This document shows positions 36,331 to 44,866 of a stretch of 64,000 nt of DNA, in pieces. The position numbers were made by a program, and so were the translations under genes. The notes below the pieces were generated by a model. That model made no database searches, was not told the DNA's origin, and worked only from the letters and a program-made list of their open reading frames with translations. Every line of letters begins with the position of its first letter. Position 1 is the stretch's first letter. The DNA comes from Haloprofundus halobius (GTDB taxonomy: Archaea > Halobacteriota > Halobacteria > Halobacteriales > Haloferacaceae): contig NZ_CP083666.1 of assembly GCF_020097835.1 (NCBI RefSeq), forward strand, positions 744,001 to 808,000. Direction: 5' to 3'.

Positions 36331-37296
36331 TCAGACCCAGTGCGCTTCGCCGGGCGTCGTCTCGAACACGGAACGCTGCAGCAGTTCGACCGCCTTCTCC
36401 AGTCCCTCCTGCGACGAGGTGAGCGAGTCCTCGTGTTCGATGGAGAGCGCGCCGTCGTAGCCGACCATCCGCAGCGTCGAGACGATATCCTTCCAGTGTT
36501 CCTCGCCGTGGCCGTAGCCGACAGTGCGGAACAGCCACGAGCGGTCCGGTTCGTCGGTGTACGGCGCGGTGTCGAGAACGCCCTTGATTCGCGAGCGGTC
36601 CTCGTAGACGCGGGTGTCCTTCGCGTGGACGTGGTGGATGGCACCCGCCTCGCCGAGATATCGAATCGCGGCGAGCACGTCGATGCCCTGCCAGTAGAGG
36701 TGCGAGGGGTCGAAGTTCGCGCCGACGTACTGGTTCGTCGCCTCGCGGAGACGCAGCATCCCCGTCGGCTCGTAGACGAGCATGTTCGGGTGCATCTCGA
36801 TGGCTATCTGGACGCCGTGATCGGCGGCGTGGTTCGAGAGCCCCGACCAGTAGTCGGTGGCGACGTCCCACTGGTACTCGTGGGCGTCGGCGTGCTCGTT
36901 CGGCCACGGCGCGGTGATCCAGTTCGGCACCTCGTCGTCCGGACCGCCGGCGGGCAGCCCCGAGAAACAGGTGACGGCGTCGACGTCGAGGGCGTCGGCG
37001 AGTTCGATGGCCTCGCGGAGTTCGGTGTCGGCTTCGTCTGCCGTCTCCTCGTCGGGGTGCAGGGGGTTGTTGTGCGTCGCGAGCGCGCTGATGTACATCC
37101 CGTGGTCGTCGAGGAGCTCGCGCAGCTCCTCGCGGGCGCTCTCGTCGTCGAGCAGTTCCCGTCGGTCGACGTGGGTCTCGCCGGGGAACCCGCCGACGCC
37201 GAGTTCGACCGCGGAGACGCCGATACCGCCGAGGTAGTCGACCGCTTCTTCGAGCGACTGGCCGCCGAGGGGGACAGTGAGTACTCCGATGTCCAT
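36331..37296 (-). CDS. Sugar phosphate isomerase/epimerase-like TIM-barrel protein
   Basis: A xylose-isomerase-like (AP endonuclease 2 fold) protein of 321 residues. Candidate metal ligands are the Glu of IAIEMHPN, Asp/His of GANFDPSHL, the histidines of HHVHAKD and the Glu of LSIEHED. Such proteins act as inosose isomerases/dehydratases, ketose epimerases or 3-keto-glycoside lyases, often with Gfo/Idh/MocA dehydrogenases like the two flanking ones. GTTTTATCG ~27 bases before the ATG indicates its own leaderless promoter. Confidence 0.88.
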   Translation of the reverse strand: MDIGVLTVPLGGQSLEEAVDYLGGIGVSAVELGVGGFPGETHVDRRELLDDESAREELRELLDDHGMYISALATHNNPLHPDEETADEADTELREAIELADALDVDAVTCFSGLPAGGPDDEVPNWITAPWPNEHADAHEYQWDVATDYWSGLSNHAADHGVQIAIEMHPNMLVYEPTGMLRLREATNQYVGANFDPSHLYWQGIDVLAAIRYLGEAGAIHHVHAKDTRVYEDRSRIKGVLDTAPYTDEPDRSWLFRTVGYGHGEEHWKDIVSTLRMVGYDGALSIEHEDSLTSSQEGLEKAVELLQRSVFETTPGEAHWV

Positions 37297-37462
37297 GCCT
37301 GTTGTTACATTCAGGGCGTCGATAAAACTTCAGGAAGCAGGGAGGTGCGGTCGGAGTCAGTCGTGACCGTTCGGGTACCGTCGAACGGCGTTCCACGCGC
37401 GGTGCGCTGAGCACAGAAACAGACACGCCGTGAGCACACGCCTCCGCGTCGGAGTGGTCGAC

Positions 37463-38557
37463 TCAGTCGAGTTCGGGCGTCGCCTCGGGTTCGGCGTCGA
37501 GTTGAACCGCCGTCCCCTCCGCCGAGGAGCGGTAGATGGCGTCGATGACACGCTGGACGGCCAGTCCCTGTTCGACGGTGTTCCGCTCGGGTTTCTCTCC
37601 GGTGGCGACGGCTTCGAGGAACAGGCGCTGTTCGGACTTGTGAGTGTCGTTGGCCTGCGTCTGGATGTCGGTGTCGCGGAGGTGGTCGGTGCCGTCTTTG
37701 CTCGTCTCGTAGAGGGTCAGTTCGTGGCTCGCGCGGTCGAAGCGCGCACCGGCCTCCGAGCCGCGGAGGATGAACTCGTCGTTCGTCGGTCGGTTCGTCG
37801 CCCACGCGACTTCGAGCGAGATGGTCTGGCCGTCCGCCGAGCGGATGAACGCGCTCGCGGAGTCGTCGACGTCGAACCCCTCCGGACCGATATCCTCGCC
37901 CCACATCTCGACGAACGCGTAGTCGTCCTGGTTGCCGAACTGCGAGCGCGTGACTCCGGAGACTTCGACGATGTCGGGGAAGTCCAGAAAGTAGAGCGCG
38001 AGGTCGATGGCGTGGACGCCGATGTCGATGAGCGCGCCGCCGCCGGCGATATCCTTCGAGGTGAACCACGAACCGCGGCCGGGGATACCGCGGCGACGGA
38101 CGTAGTTCGCCTCGACGTGTTGCATCTCGCCGAACTCGCCGTCTTTCTGGTAGCTCTTGATGACTTCGACGGGGTTCGCGAAGCGGTTGTTGAAGCCGAC
38201 CAGGCAGATCGCCTCCGACTCCGCGGCGGCGGCGGCGATGCGCTCTGCGCTCTCCAAGTTGTGCGCCAGCGGTTTCTCCAACAGCACGTCGATACCGGCT
38301 TCGAGCGCCGCGACGGCGTACTCCTCGTGGAACCGGTTTGGCGTCGTGACGATGACCGCGTCGACGTCGCCGAACAGTTCCTGCTTGTCGTCGTAGGCGT
38401 CGACGCCGTACTTCTCCGCGAAGCGTCGGCGGGCGTCCGCCTGAATGTCCATTCCACCGACGAGCGTCGCGCCCAAATCCGTCAAACGGTCGGCGTGGTA
38501 ATGGCCGATGTTACCGAGGCCGATTACCCCGACCCGTACTGGCGTGTCCGAAGTCAT
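37463..38557 (-). CDS. Gfo/Idh/MocA-family oxidoreductase (2)
   Basis: A dehydrogenase of 364 residues. NAD motif VIGLGNIGHYHADRL, catalytic Lys in LLEKPLAHNLE, and the substrate-site triad DIGVHAIDLALY. It resembles inositol 2-dehydrogenase and glucoside 3-dehydrogenase relatives; the sequence alone does not separate them. It lies downstream of the ABC transporter operon but has its own promoter, with a perfect 18-base palindrome (38567-38584) just before the ATG. That operator resembles the one at the binding-protein promoter, so both are probably controlled together. Confidence 0.9.
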   Translation of the reverse strand: MTSDTPVRVGVIGLGNIGHYHADRLTDLGATLVGGMDIQADARRRFAEKYGVDAYDDKQELFGDVDAVIVTTPNRFHEEYAVAALEAGIDVLLEKPLAHNLESAERIAAAAAESEAICLVGFNNRFANPVEVIKSYQKDGEFGEMQHVEANYVRRRGIPGRGSWFTSKDIAGGGALIDIGVHAIDLALYFLDFPDIVEVSGVTRSQFGNQDDYAFVEMWGEDIGPEGFDVDDSASAFIRSADGQTISLEVAWATNRPTNDEFILRGSEAGARFDRASHELTLYETSKDGTDHLRDTDIQTQANDTHKSEQRLFLEAVATGEKPERNTVEQGLAVQRVIDAIYRSSAEGTAVQLDAEPEATPELD

Positions 38558-38566
38558 TCTCTACTG

Positions 38567-38584
38567 CCCGTTTACTACAACGGG
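38567..38584. promoter_or_regulatory. Operator palindrome at dehydrogenase (2) promoter
   Basis: CCCGTT-TACTAC-AACGGG is a perfect 6-base inverted repeat with a 6-base spacer, 10 bases upstream of the ATG at 38557. A TATA-like TTAA lies just beyond it. On the minus strand it reads CCCGTTGTAGTAAA, which matches TCCGTTGTAGTGAA at 43644-43657 in 12 of 14 positions. The position over the transcript start fits repression. Confidence 0.65.
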
Positions 38585-38610
38585 TGTTAAGCGTCACGTT
38601 CCGTGCGTGG

Positions 38611-38814
38611 TCAGTACAGCTGACGCTCGCGTTCTTCCCGCTCTTCTTCGCGCTTCTGTTCCTCCTTCATCCGGCGTCTTCCGCGCAGAAACTGCCGCCC
38701 CTTCGGGATGATGATGTTCTTCAGATCCAGAACGAACGACACGATGCCGTACGCCCAGAAGAAGAACAGGATCGTCACCCCCCCGATGTACAGCAGTCCG
38801 AGTTCGTTGACCAT
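38611..38814 (-). CDS. Small single-span membrane protein in the ABC operon
   Basis: A protein of 67 residues: one transmembrane helix (about 7-30: LLYIGGVTILFFFWAYGIV) followed by a highly basic then alternating Lys/Glu/Arg coiled helix (RGRRRMKEEQKREEER). It lies 9 bases after the ATPase stop, so it is part of the transporter operon. Size and position suggest an accessory subunit that docks at the permease or ATPase. Not part of the known bacterial CUT1 transporter set. Confidence 0.7.
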   Translation of the reverse strand: MVNELGLLYIGGVTILFFFWAYGIVSFVLDLKNIIIPKGRQFLRGRRRMKEEQKREEEREERERQLY

Positions 38815-38823
38815 CTGTGGAGT

Positions 38824-40014
38824 TCAGTCGTCGCTTTCGGCTTCGGTCTCCGTCACGCCTTCGGTACTCGTCATCTTGACCAGTCCGTGCTGAATCGCCT
38901 TCCCCGACGCGGTGTCGAAGAGGTGAATCCTGCTCCGGTCTAAGACGACTTCGAACTCCTGGTCCTCCTCGATCTCGCTGTCGGGGTCGACGCTCATCAG
39001 CAGTTGGTTCTGCTGGGCGGCGTTCATGTCCATGCTCGACCCGTCCCCGTTGTCGTCCAACAGCAGGTAGACGAATATCTCGTCACCCATCGGTTCGAGG
39101 ACGTCGGTCGTCGTCTCGATGGTCATCGACGGATGCGAGACCGAACCGGACACGTCGACCGGGTAGACGTCCTCGGGGCGGACGCCGAGGGTCACCTCCT
39201 GGCCGACTTCGACGTCCATCTGGGCGGGGTCGAACTCGACAGCGACGCCGGTGTCGTGTTCGAAGCCCTGCTGGGTGACGGTACCGTCGAGGAAGTTCAT
39301 CGCCGGCGAGCCGATAAAGCCCGCGACGAACAGGTTGTCGGGTTCGTTGTAGCACTCCAGCGGCGGGTCGATCTGCTGGAGTTGGCCGCTGTCGATGACG
39401 GCGATGCGGTCCGACATCGTCATCGCCTCTGCCTGATCGTGCGTGACGTAGATGATCGTCGTGTCCAGTTCCTTGTGCAGGCGCTGGAGCTCCGTCCGCA
39501 TGTGGACGCGAAGCTTCGCGTCGAGGTTCGCCAGCGGCTCGTCCATCAGGAACACGTCGGGGTTCCGGACGATAGCGCGGGCGATGGCGACGCGCTGGCG
39601 CTGGCCGCCGGACATCTCGTCGGGCATACGGTCGAGCATCCCCTCCAGTTGGACGATGTCGGAGGCGCGCTCGACGCGCCGGTCTATCTCCTCTTTCTCG
39701 TAGTCGCGGAGTCGAAGACCGAAGCTGATGTTGTCGTACACGTCCATGTGCGGGAACAGCGCGATGTTCTGGAACACCATCGCCACCCCGCGGTCCTTCG
39801 GCGGGAGGTTCGTCACCTCTCTGTCGCCGATGTAGATGGTCCCCTCCGTCGGGATGGTGAGACCGGCGACCATCTCCATGGTCGTCGACTTCCCGCACCC
39901 CGAGGGGCCGACGAGGCAGACGAACTCCCCGTCGTGGACGTGCATGTTCATGTCGTCGACCGCCGTTACGTCTTCGTACCGTTTCGTTACGTGTTCGAGT
40001 TTGACGTCTCCCAT
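38824..40014 (-). CDS. Carbohydrate ABC transporter ATP-binding protein (MalK/UgpC type)
   Basis: An ATPase of 396 residues. Walker A GPSGCGKST, Q-loop MVFQNIALFP, signature MSGGQRQRVAIARAIV, Walker B VFLMDEPLANLD and H-loop YVTHDQAEAM are all present. The C-terminal TOBE/regulatory domain (~150 residues) includes TLGVRPEDVYPV and a longer acidic tail. It drives uptake of a sugar-like substrate with the two permeases upstream. Translation starts at an ATG preceded by AAGGAG eight bases away, a true Shine-Dalgarno site. Confidence 0.93.
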   Translation of the reverse strand: MGDVKLEHVTKRYEDVTAVDDMNMHVHDGEFVCLVGPSGCGKSTTMEMVAGLTIPTEGTIYIGDREVTNLPPKDRGVAMVFQNIALFPHMDVYDNISFGLRLRDYEKEEIDRRVERASDIVQLEGMLDRMPDEMSGGQRQRVAIARAIVRNPDVFLMDEPLANLDAKLRVHMRTELQRLHKELDTTIIYVTHDQAEAMTMSDRIAVIDSGQLQQIDPPLECYNEPDNLFVAGFIGSPAMNFLDGTVTQQGFEHDTGVAVEFDPAQMDVEVGQEVTLGVRPEDVYPVDVSGSVSHPSMTIETTTDVLEPMGDEIFVYLLLDDNGDGSSMDMNAAQQNQLLMSVDPDSEIEEDQEFEVVLDRSRIHLFDTASGKAIQHGLVKMTSTEGVTETEAESDD

Positions 40015-40018
40015 GATG

Positions 40019-41002
40019 TTACTCCTTGAGTGCCCCGGCCGTGAGGCCGCTGACGATTTTCTCCTGTGCGACGATGACCAGAATAGCCACCGGTAGCACG
40101 CCGATGATGCTCGCCGCCGCCATCAGGTGGTACGGCGTGTCGTACTGTCCCTGCAAGCCGATGATACCCGCGACGAGCGGGGCCCAGCTTCCGGGTTCGC
40201 CGTTGTTCATCAGGAACGAGAAGAAGAACTCGTTGTAGACGCTGATGAACGTGAGCACGCCCGCCGTCGCCACGCCGGGCGCCGACAGCGGGACGATGAC
40301 GCGGAACAGCGCGCCGAGTCGCGTCGTCCCTTCGACGCGGGCGGCGTCCTCCAACCCGTCGGGAATCTGCCCGTAGAAGGTCGTGAGGATGAAGATGGAC
40401 AGCGGCATGAACAGCGCGCTGAACGGCAGCACCATCGCCCCGGGCGTGTTGTACAGTTCCGGGAAGGCGACGGCGAGCTCCGTCCCGGGAATCGCGACCG
40501 CGACGTTCCCCGTGAACAGGTCGTACAGCGGCAGCAGGAACGCCGCCGGCGGGAAGTACGAGATGGCGAGGATACCGAGCATCAACGGCCCGCGTCCGGG
40601 GAACCGGAGTCGACCGAAGACGTAGCCCGCTAGACTCGCCAGCAACAGGACGATGACCGTCGTCAGGATGCCGAGCACGAAGCTGTTGAACATGAAGATG
40701 TGGAACGGCACGCGCTGGAACACGACGACGAACGATTCGATGTTGAACGCGCCGCCCGGCGGGTAGAGTCCGACGTTCTGCAGCGACCGCGGCGGCGTCA
40801 GCGCCAGCACGAGTAGCCAGTAGAACGGGAACAGCGTCGTGAGCAGGAAGAACGCCGTCAGGATGTAGAACAACCCGCGGTACGTCCGCTCGGGGTTCTT
40901 TATCGAACTGCTGACCCACCGGCTGAACGGGCCACGCTTCAGTTCGCGGTCGTCCCCGCCGATCTTGGTCTTCGAGTCAGTGGTCTGTGGTTCACTTCCC
41001 AT
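40019..41002 (-). CDS. Carbohydrate ABC transporter permease (MalG-like)
   Basis: An inner-membrane permease of 327 residues with six transmembrane segments and the EAA loop that contacts the ATPase (DGLEDAARVEGTTRLGALFRVIVPLSAPG). It ends in GLTAGALKE as MalG-type permeases do. The ATG at 41002 is chosen because a strong Shine-Dalgarno GGAGGTGG (41018-41011) is eight bases before it; a GTG at 41014 in the same frame would overlap that site. It starts just past the upstream permease stop. Confidence 0.93.
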   Translation of the reverse strand: MGSEPQTTDSKTKIGGDDRELKRGPFSRWVSSSIKNPERTYRGLFYILTAFFLLTTLFPFYWLLVLALTPPRSLQNVGLYPPGGAFNIESFVVVFQRVPFHIFMFNSFVLGILTTVIVLLLASLAGYVFGRLRFPGRGPLMLGILAISYFPPAAFLLPLYDLFTGNVAVAIPGTELAVAFPELYNTPGAMVLPFSALFMPLSIFILTTFYGQIPDGLEDAARVEGTTRLGALFRVIVPLSAPGVATAGVLTFISVYNEFFFSFLMNNGEPGSWAPLVAGIIGLQGQYDTPYHLMAAASIIGVLPVAILVIVAQEKIVSGLTAGALKE

Positions 41003-41003
41003 A

Positions 41004-42026
41004 TTAGAATCCACCTCCTTCGGCGTCGGCGAACTTCACGATGTAGACGGACACCGCGATGCCGATGATTGCGGCTGTGATGAACGCGACGGACGCCGCA
41101 GTCCCGTACGCGCGTTGATTGAAACTCGTGACGACCAGACACGACAGCGACGGTACCGTCGTACAAGCCGACGTCGTCTCGATGATACCGTAGACGCGCA
41201 TCGCCGCGATGGTGCGGAACAGCATGGCGACCAGCACCGTCGGCAGGATGAGCGGCATCGTGATCATCTTGAACTGCTGCCACTTCGACGCGCCGGCGAC
41301 CTTCGCGACGTCGTACAGCGAGCGGTCGATGCTCTGCAGACCGGCGAGGATGAGAAGCGCCATGAACGCCGACGTCTTCCAGATGTCGGCGACGATGATG
41401 ATGGTCGTCGCGTCCACCGTGTTCGCCAGCGGCGTCGTCCCGATCCACGTCAACTGGTTGAGCAGCGTCGGCTGGTCGTTGGTCCCGACGAGGAAACCGA
41501 TACCGGGCTGGAACAGCAGGTAGAAGATCATCCCCTGGATGACGATAGGCACCGCCCACGGGATGATGATCGCGACCCGAACCCAGCGTCGGCCGCGGAA
41601 GTCCTGGTCGAGAACGAGCGCCTGCCCGAAGCCGATGATCGTCTCGAAGAAGACGCTCACGAGGGTGAAGACGAGCGTCACGCCGAGCGCGCTCGCGAAG
41701 ATACCGTTCGGGGTCAGCGACGTCGGTACGAACGCCGACGGGAGCGCGTAGCTTCGCTGGTTCGTCAGGAGTTCAACGTAGTTAGTGATCCCGACGAACT
41801 GACCGAGGTTAGCCGAACCCGACAGCGCGTCGGCGAACAGTGACATCCAGAACGTCGAGACGAGCGGGTATACTGCGATTACCAGCAGCAGTAACAGCGC
41901 CGGTACGAGCAGTAAGTACGCGTACGCCGTATCGCTTAAGTTCTCCATCCAGCGGACCGCAGCGACGTACGGACCGGACCGTGAGCCGTCGCGGACAGCC
42001 CCCTGAGACTCCTGTTCTGTGGCCAT
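41004..42026 (-). CDS. Carbohydrate ABC transporter permease (MalF-like)
   Basis: A permease of 340 residues with six or seven transmembrane segments (first: AYLLLVPALLLLLVIAVYPLV). The EAA loop is SIDRSLYDVAKVAGASKWQQFKMITMPLILP. It forms the heterodimeric channel with the MalG-like protein. An unusual periplasmic insertion near the C-terminus contains two Cys (TSACTTVPSLSCLVVT). Start ATG at 42026; a TTG nine bases earlier is possible. It follows the binding protein gene by 32 bases. Confidence 0.92.
   Translation of the reverse strand: MATEQESQGAVRDGSRSGPYVAAVRWMENLSDTAYAYLLLVPALLLLLVIAVYPLVSTFWMSLFADALSGSANLGQFVGITNYVELLTNQRSYALPSAFVPTSLTPNGIFASALGVTLVFTLVSVFFETIIGFGQALVLDQDFRGRRWVRVAIIIPWAVPIVIQGMIFYLLFQPGIGFLVGTNDQPTLLNQLTWIGTTPLANTVDATTIIIVADIWKTSAFMALLILAGLQSIDRSLYDVAKVAGASKWQQFKMITMPLILPTVLVAMLFRTIAAMRVYGIIETTSACTTVPSLSCLVVTSFNQRAYGTAASVAFITAAIIGIAVSVYIVKFADAEGGGF
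41011..41018 (-). promoter_or_regulatory. Shine-Dalgarno site of the MalG-like permease
   Basis: GGAGGTGG on the minus strand, eight bases before the ATG at 41002 and inside the last codons of the upstream permease. It decides the start and is one of the few clear SD sites in a window dominated by leaderless genes. Confidence 0.7.
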
Positions 42027-42058
42027 TGGTAACAAGTACTAAGTTTGGGAGCAGACGC

Positions 42059-43588
42059 TTAGGCGTTCTGTTCGATCTGTTCGAGCGTGGACTCCAGGCT
42101 CGACATCGCGTCCTCGGGCGATTTCTGCTGAGCGTACGTGGAGTTCACCTCCGAAGAGATCTGGTCGGACTGCTGGGACCAGACGGCCGTGACCGGTCGC
42201 GGCACCGCGTTCTCACCGGCGACGCGAAGCTGTTCGAGGTAGCGACCGATGACCGGGACCTCCGCCGCGCGGTCGGAGTTGAGCAGCTCCGGCTTCGGCG
42301 GGATCCACCCGAGAACCTCGAACATGGCGAGGTTGAACTCGTCGGTCATCATCGTCTGGATGATGGCCGCGGCCGCGTTCTTCTGCTCGGTGCCCGAGTT
42401 CGGGTTCAGCGAGATGTGCCACCCGCCGAGCGCGGCGGACGGACCGCCGGTTCCCTCGTACTCGGCTTCGTCCGGCGTCACGGCGTACGGGATGGGCATC
42501 ACGCCGAGGTCCTCGCCGTAGTTCTCCTCCTCGCCGTTCTCGACGATGGCGTACGGCCAGTTGCGGTGGGCGACCGCGTTGCCGTTGTCGAACGGCGCTT
42601 TCGAGGGGTCCTCGGCCCACTGGAGGACGGCCTCCGGCGAGATGTCCCGGTAGCCTTCGAGGGAGTGCTCGTCGTCCTGCCCGTGGATGAACGTCCGAAC
42701 CATCCGGATAGACTGCAGGACGGGCTCCTCGTTGACGGTGATGGGTCGGTCGCCGACGGGTCCGAACAGGTTGTCGTGGTCGCCGAAGTACGCGCCGCCC
42801 CAGCCGGTGATGAACTCGTTGAAGTCACAGCAGGAGAGCCCCTCGTAGGCGTCCGCCTGGAAGGTGAACCCCATCTCCGTGTTCGTCTGCTCCATCGTGT
42901 CGGCGACCATGTTGTTGAAGTCCTTCCACGTCATCGACTCGGTCGCCCAGTTCTGGCCCTCCGGGTCGTAGCCCGCTTCCTCGACGAGGTCCTTCCGGTA
43001 GAGCACTGTCGGGAAGTCGGGGAACAGCGGAATCGCGTAGAGGTCGCCGGAGTCGGGATGTTTCGCGGTCTCGACGCTCGCGCCGAAGTAGTTGTCTTCG
43101 ACCTGCGAGGTCATCTCGCTCGGCAGCGACTGGCCGAGGTTCTGCAACTGGTCGCGGACGATGAACGGGATCGTCCACCCGCTGTCGGTCATCAGGAGCG
43201 TCGGCTCCTCCTGACCGGAGTTGAGCCACGTCTGGTACTGCGACTGGCGGTCGTCGGTGACCTGCGAACCGGCGAGGATGTCGACGGAGATGTTGTCCGG
43301 CAGTCCGGCGCTTCGAAGCGCCTCGACGATTCGGTCGGAGTTGTCTGCGACGCGGGAGTCGGCCGCCCACTGAACGGTGATGTCGCCCTCGACGCCTTCG
43401 GGGTCGAGCTGCTCGCTGGTGTTGTTCCCCCCGCTGCCGTTGCCGCCACCGTCGCCGCCGTCGTCCTGGCTCTGGATACAGCCGGCCAGCCCCATGGCCA
43501 CGCCGGAGGCACCGGCGGCCTGCACGAATCGTCGTCGAGATATGCTACTTCGTCGCTTCGGTCGGTCGCGTGGGTCAGCATCAACCAT
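42059..43588 (-). CDS. Extracellular substrate-binding lipoprotein (Tat, sugar type)
   Basis: A binding protein of 509 residues. The N-terminus has a twin-arginine signal (ISRRRFVQAAG) and a lipobox (GLAGC), so it is exported folded and anchored by lipid. A Gly/Asp-rich spacer follows, as in other haloarchaeal lipoproteins. The body matches family 1 solute-binding proteins (ITVQWAADSRV; FPTVLYRKDLVEEAGYDPEG). First gene of the operon. GTATAAATG at 43616-43624 is the TATA, and an operator-like palindrome lies 14 bases upstream of it. Confidence 0.92.
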   Translation of the reverse strand: MVDADPRDRPKRRSSISRRRFVQAAGASGVAMGLAGCIQSQDDGGDGGGNGSGGNNTSEQLDPEGVEGDITVQWAADSRVADNSDRIVEALRSAGLPDNISVDILAGSQVTDDRQSQYQTWLNSGQEEPTLLMTDSGWTIPFIVRDQLQNLGQSLPSEMTSQVEDNYFGASVETAKHPDSGDLYAIPLFPDFPTVLYRKDLVEEAGYDPEGQNWATESMTWKDFNNMVADTMEQTNTEMGFTFQADAYEGLSCCDFNEFITGWGGAYFGDHDNLFGPVGDRPITVNEEPVLQSIRMVRTFIHGQDDEHSLEGYRDISPEAVLQWAEDPSKAPFDNGNAVAHRNWPYAIVENGEEENYGEDLGVMPIPYAVTPDEAEYEGTGGPSAALGGWHISLNPNSGTEQKNAAAAIIQTMMTDEFNLAMFEVLGWIPPKPELLNSDRAAEVPVIGRYLEQLRVAGENAVPRPVTAVWSQQSDQISSEVNSTYAQQKSPEDAMSSLESTLEQIEQNA

Positions 43589-43636
43589 TACAGTTTGTCT
43601 TTTTAGCAGAGGACTCATTTATACTTTCGGCACAGT

Positions 43637-43657
43637 TACTACGTCCGTTGTAGTGAA
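43637..43657. promoter_or_regulatory. Operator upstream of the ABC operon promoter
   Basis: ACTAC-GTCCGTT-GTAGT is a perfect 5-base inverted repeat (43638-43654), extended as TCCGTTGTAGTGAA to 43657. It ends ~14 bases upstream of the TATA box (43616-43624) of the binding-protein gene, a position typical of activator sites. It shares 12 of 14 bases with the operator at 38571-38584 on the opposite strand. Confidence 0.65.
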
Positions 43658-43769
43658 TTACTTGTCACGACGATTCCGCGGTTTAGCGGGCTCGAAACAG
43701 CGGTTTTCGACGTCGTTAACGTAGGGTGGAATTGAATCAATCTCGGTATTCCGAGAGTTAGGGTCTCGT

Positions 43770-44756
43770 TCAGTTCTTCCCGGGTGCGGGCCACCGCGGG
43801 GTCTTCGGCGACTCGATTCGCTCGATTTCGCCCTCCGTCAGGTCCACGTCGAGCGACGCGACGTTCTCTTCGAGGTGGTCGACACTCCGTGGACCGATGA
43901 TGGGCGCGGTGACGACGGGTTTGTGCAGTAACCACGCGAGGCTCACCTGTGCGGCCGTCGAACCCTTCTCGTCGGCGATGGTGCGAATCTCGTCGAGTAC
44001 CGTCCAGTTCTCGTCGGTGAAGCGCTCGCGCGTGTACTCGTCGGTATCCGCGCGGAGTCCCTCCTCGATGTCCCCGTCGCGCTCGTACTTCCCGGTCAGG
44101 AACCCGCCCGCCAGCGGCGACCACGGGATGACGCCGATGCCTTCACCCTCGCACACCGGGAGGAGGTTCGCCTCCTCGTGGCGGTCCACCGCGTTGTACT
44201 CCGGTTGCATGCAGGTGAAGCGCTCGTAGTCCTCGATGTCGCTCGTGTACAGCGCCTTCGTGAACTGGTACGAGGTCATCGTGCTCGCGCCGATGTAGCG
44301 AACTTTCCCCGTCTCGACGAGATGACTCAGCGCGGAGAGCGTCTCCTCGATGGGCGTCTCGTCGTCCCAGCGGTGAATCTGGTAGAGGTCGATGTAGTCG
44401 GTTCCCAATCGCTCTAAACTCGCCTCGGCCTGGTCGAGGATGTGCTTCCGGGAGAGTCCCTGACCGTTGGGGTAGTCGCCCATCTCGCCGAACACCTTCG
44501 TCGCGATGACGAGTTCGTCGCGGTTGCGCCCCTCGATGGCTTTGCCGACTATCTCCTCGCTCTCGCCGCGCGAGTAGACGTTCGCCGTGTCGAGGAAGTT
44601 GATACCGAGGTCGAGCGCGCGGTGGATGAGTTCGATGCTCGCCCCCTCGTCGTCCATCATCCACTCCGCGTTCGACCCGAAGTTCATGCACCCCAAGCAG
44701 AGTCGCGAGACGTCGAGGCCGGTGTTGCCGAGTTTCGTGTATTCCATCTCCGTCAT
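43770..44756 (-). CDS. Aldo/keto reductase
   Basis: A NADPH-dependent oxidoreductase of 328 residues. Catalytic tetrad: Asp in FLDTANVYSRG (with Tyr), Lys in VIATKVFG, His in YQIHRWD. The C-terminal NADP motif is TAAQVSLAWLLHKP ... GPRSVDHLEENV. It resembles the YajO/aryl-alcohol and general-stress group. Set upstream of the ABC operon in the same direction but with its own promoter (CTTTTGTC, ~27 bases before the ATG). It may reduce an aldose or keto-intermediate of the locus; this is inference. Confidence 0.9.
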   Translation of the reverse strand: MTEMEYTKLGNTGLDVSRLCLGCMNFGSNAEWMMDDEGASIELIHRALDLGINFLDTANVYSRGESEEIVGKAIEGRNRDELVIATKVFGEMGDYPNGQGLSRKHILDQAEASLERLGTDYIDLYQIHRWDDETPIEETLSALSHLVETGKVRYIGASTMTSYQFTKALYTSDIEDYERFTCMQPEYNAVDRHEEANLLPVCEGEGIGVIPWSPLAGGFLTGKYERDGDIEEGLRADTDEYTRERFTDENWTVLDEIRTIADEKGSTAAQVSLAWLLHKPVVTAPIIGPRSVDHLEENVASLDVDLTEGEIERIESPKTPRWPAPGKN

Positions 44757-44866
44757 GGGTTCCCTTCGGTGACGGTCGACAAAAGTGTGGAGGCGGCGGC
44801 GAGGCGCGAACCGACCGGCGGCCGCGCGACAGAACCCTCAAGTCACCCCGGCAACCACCCACGAGT

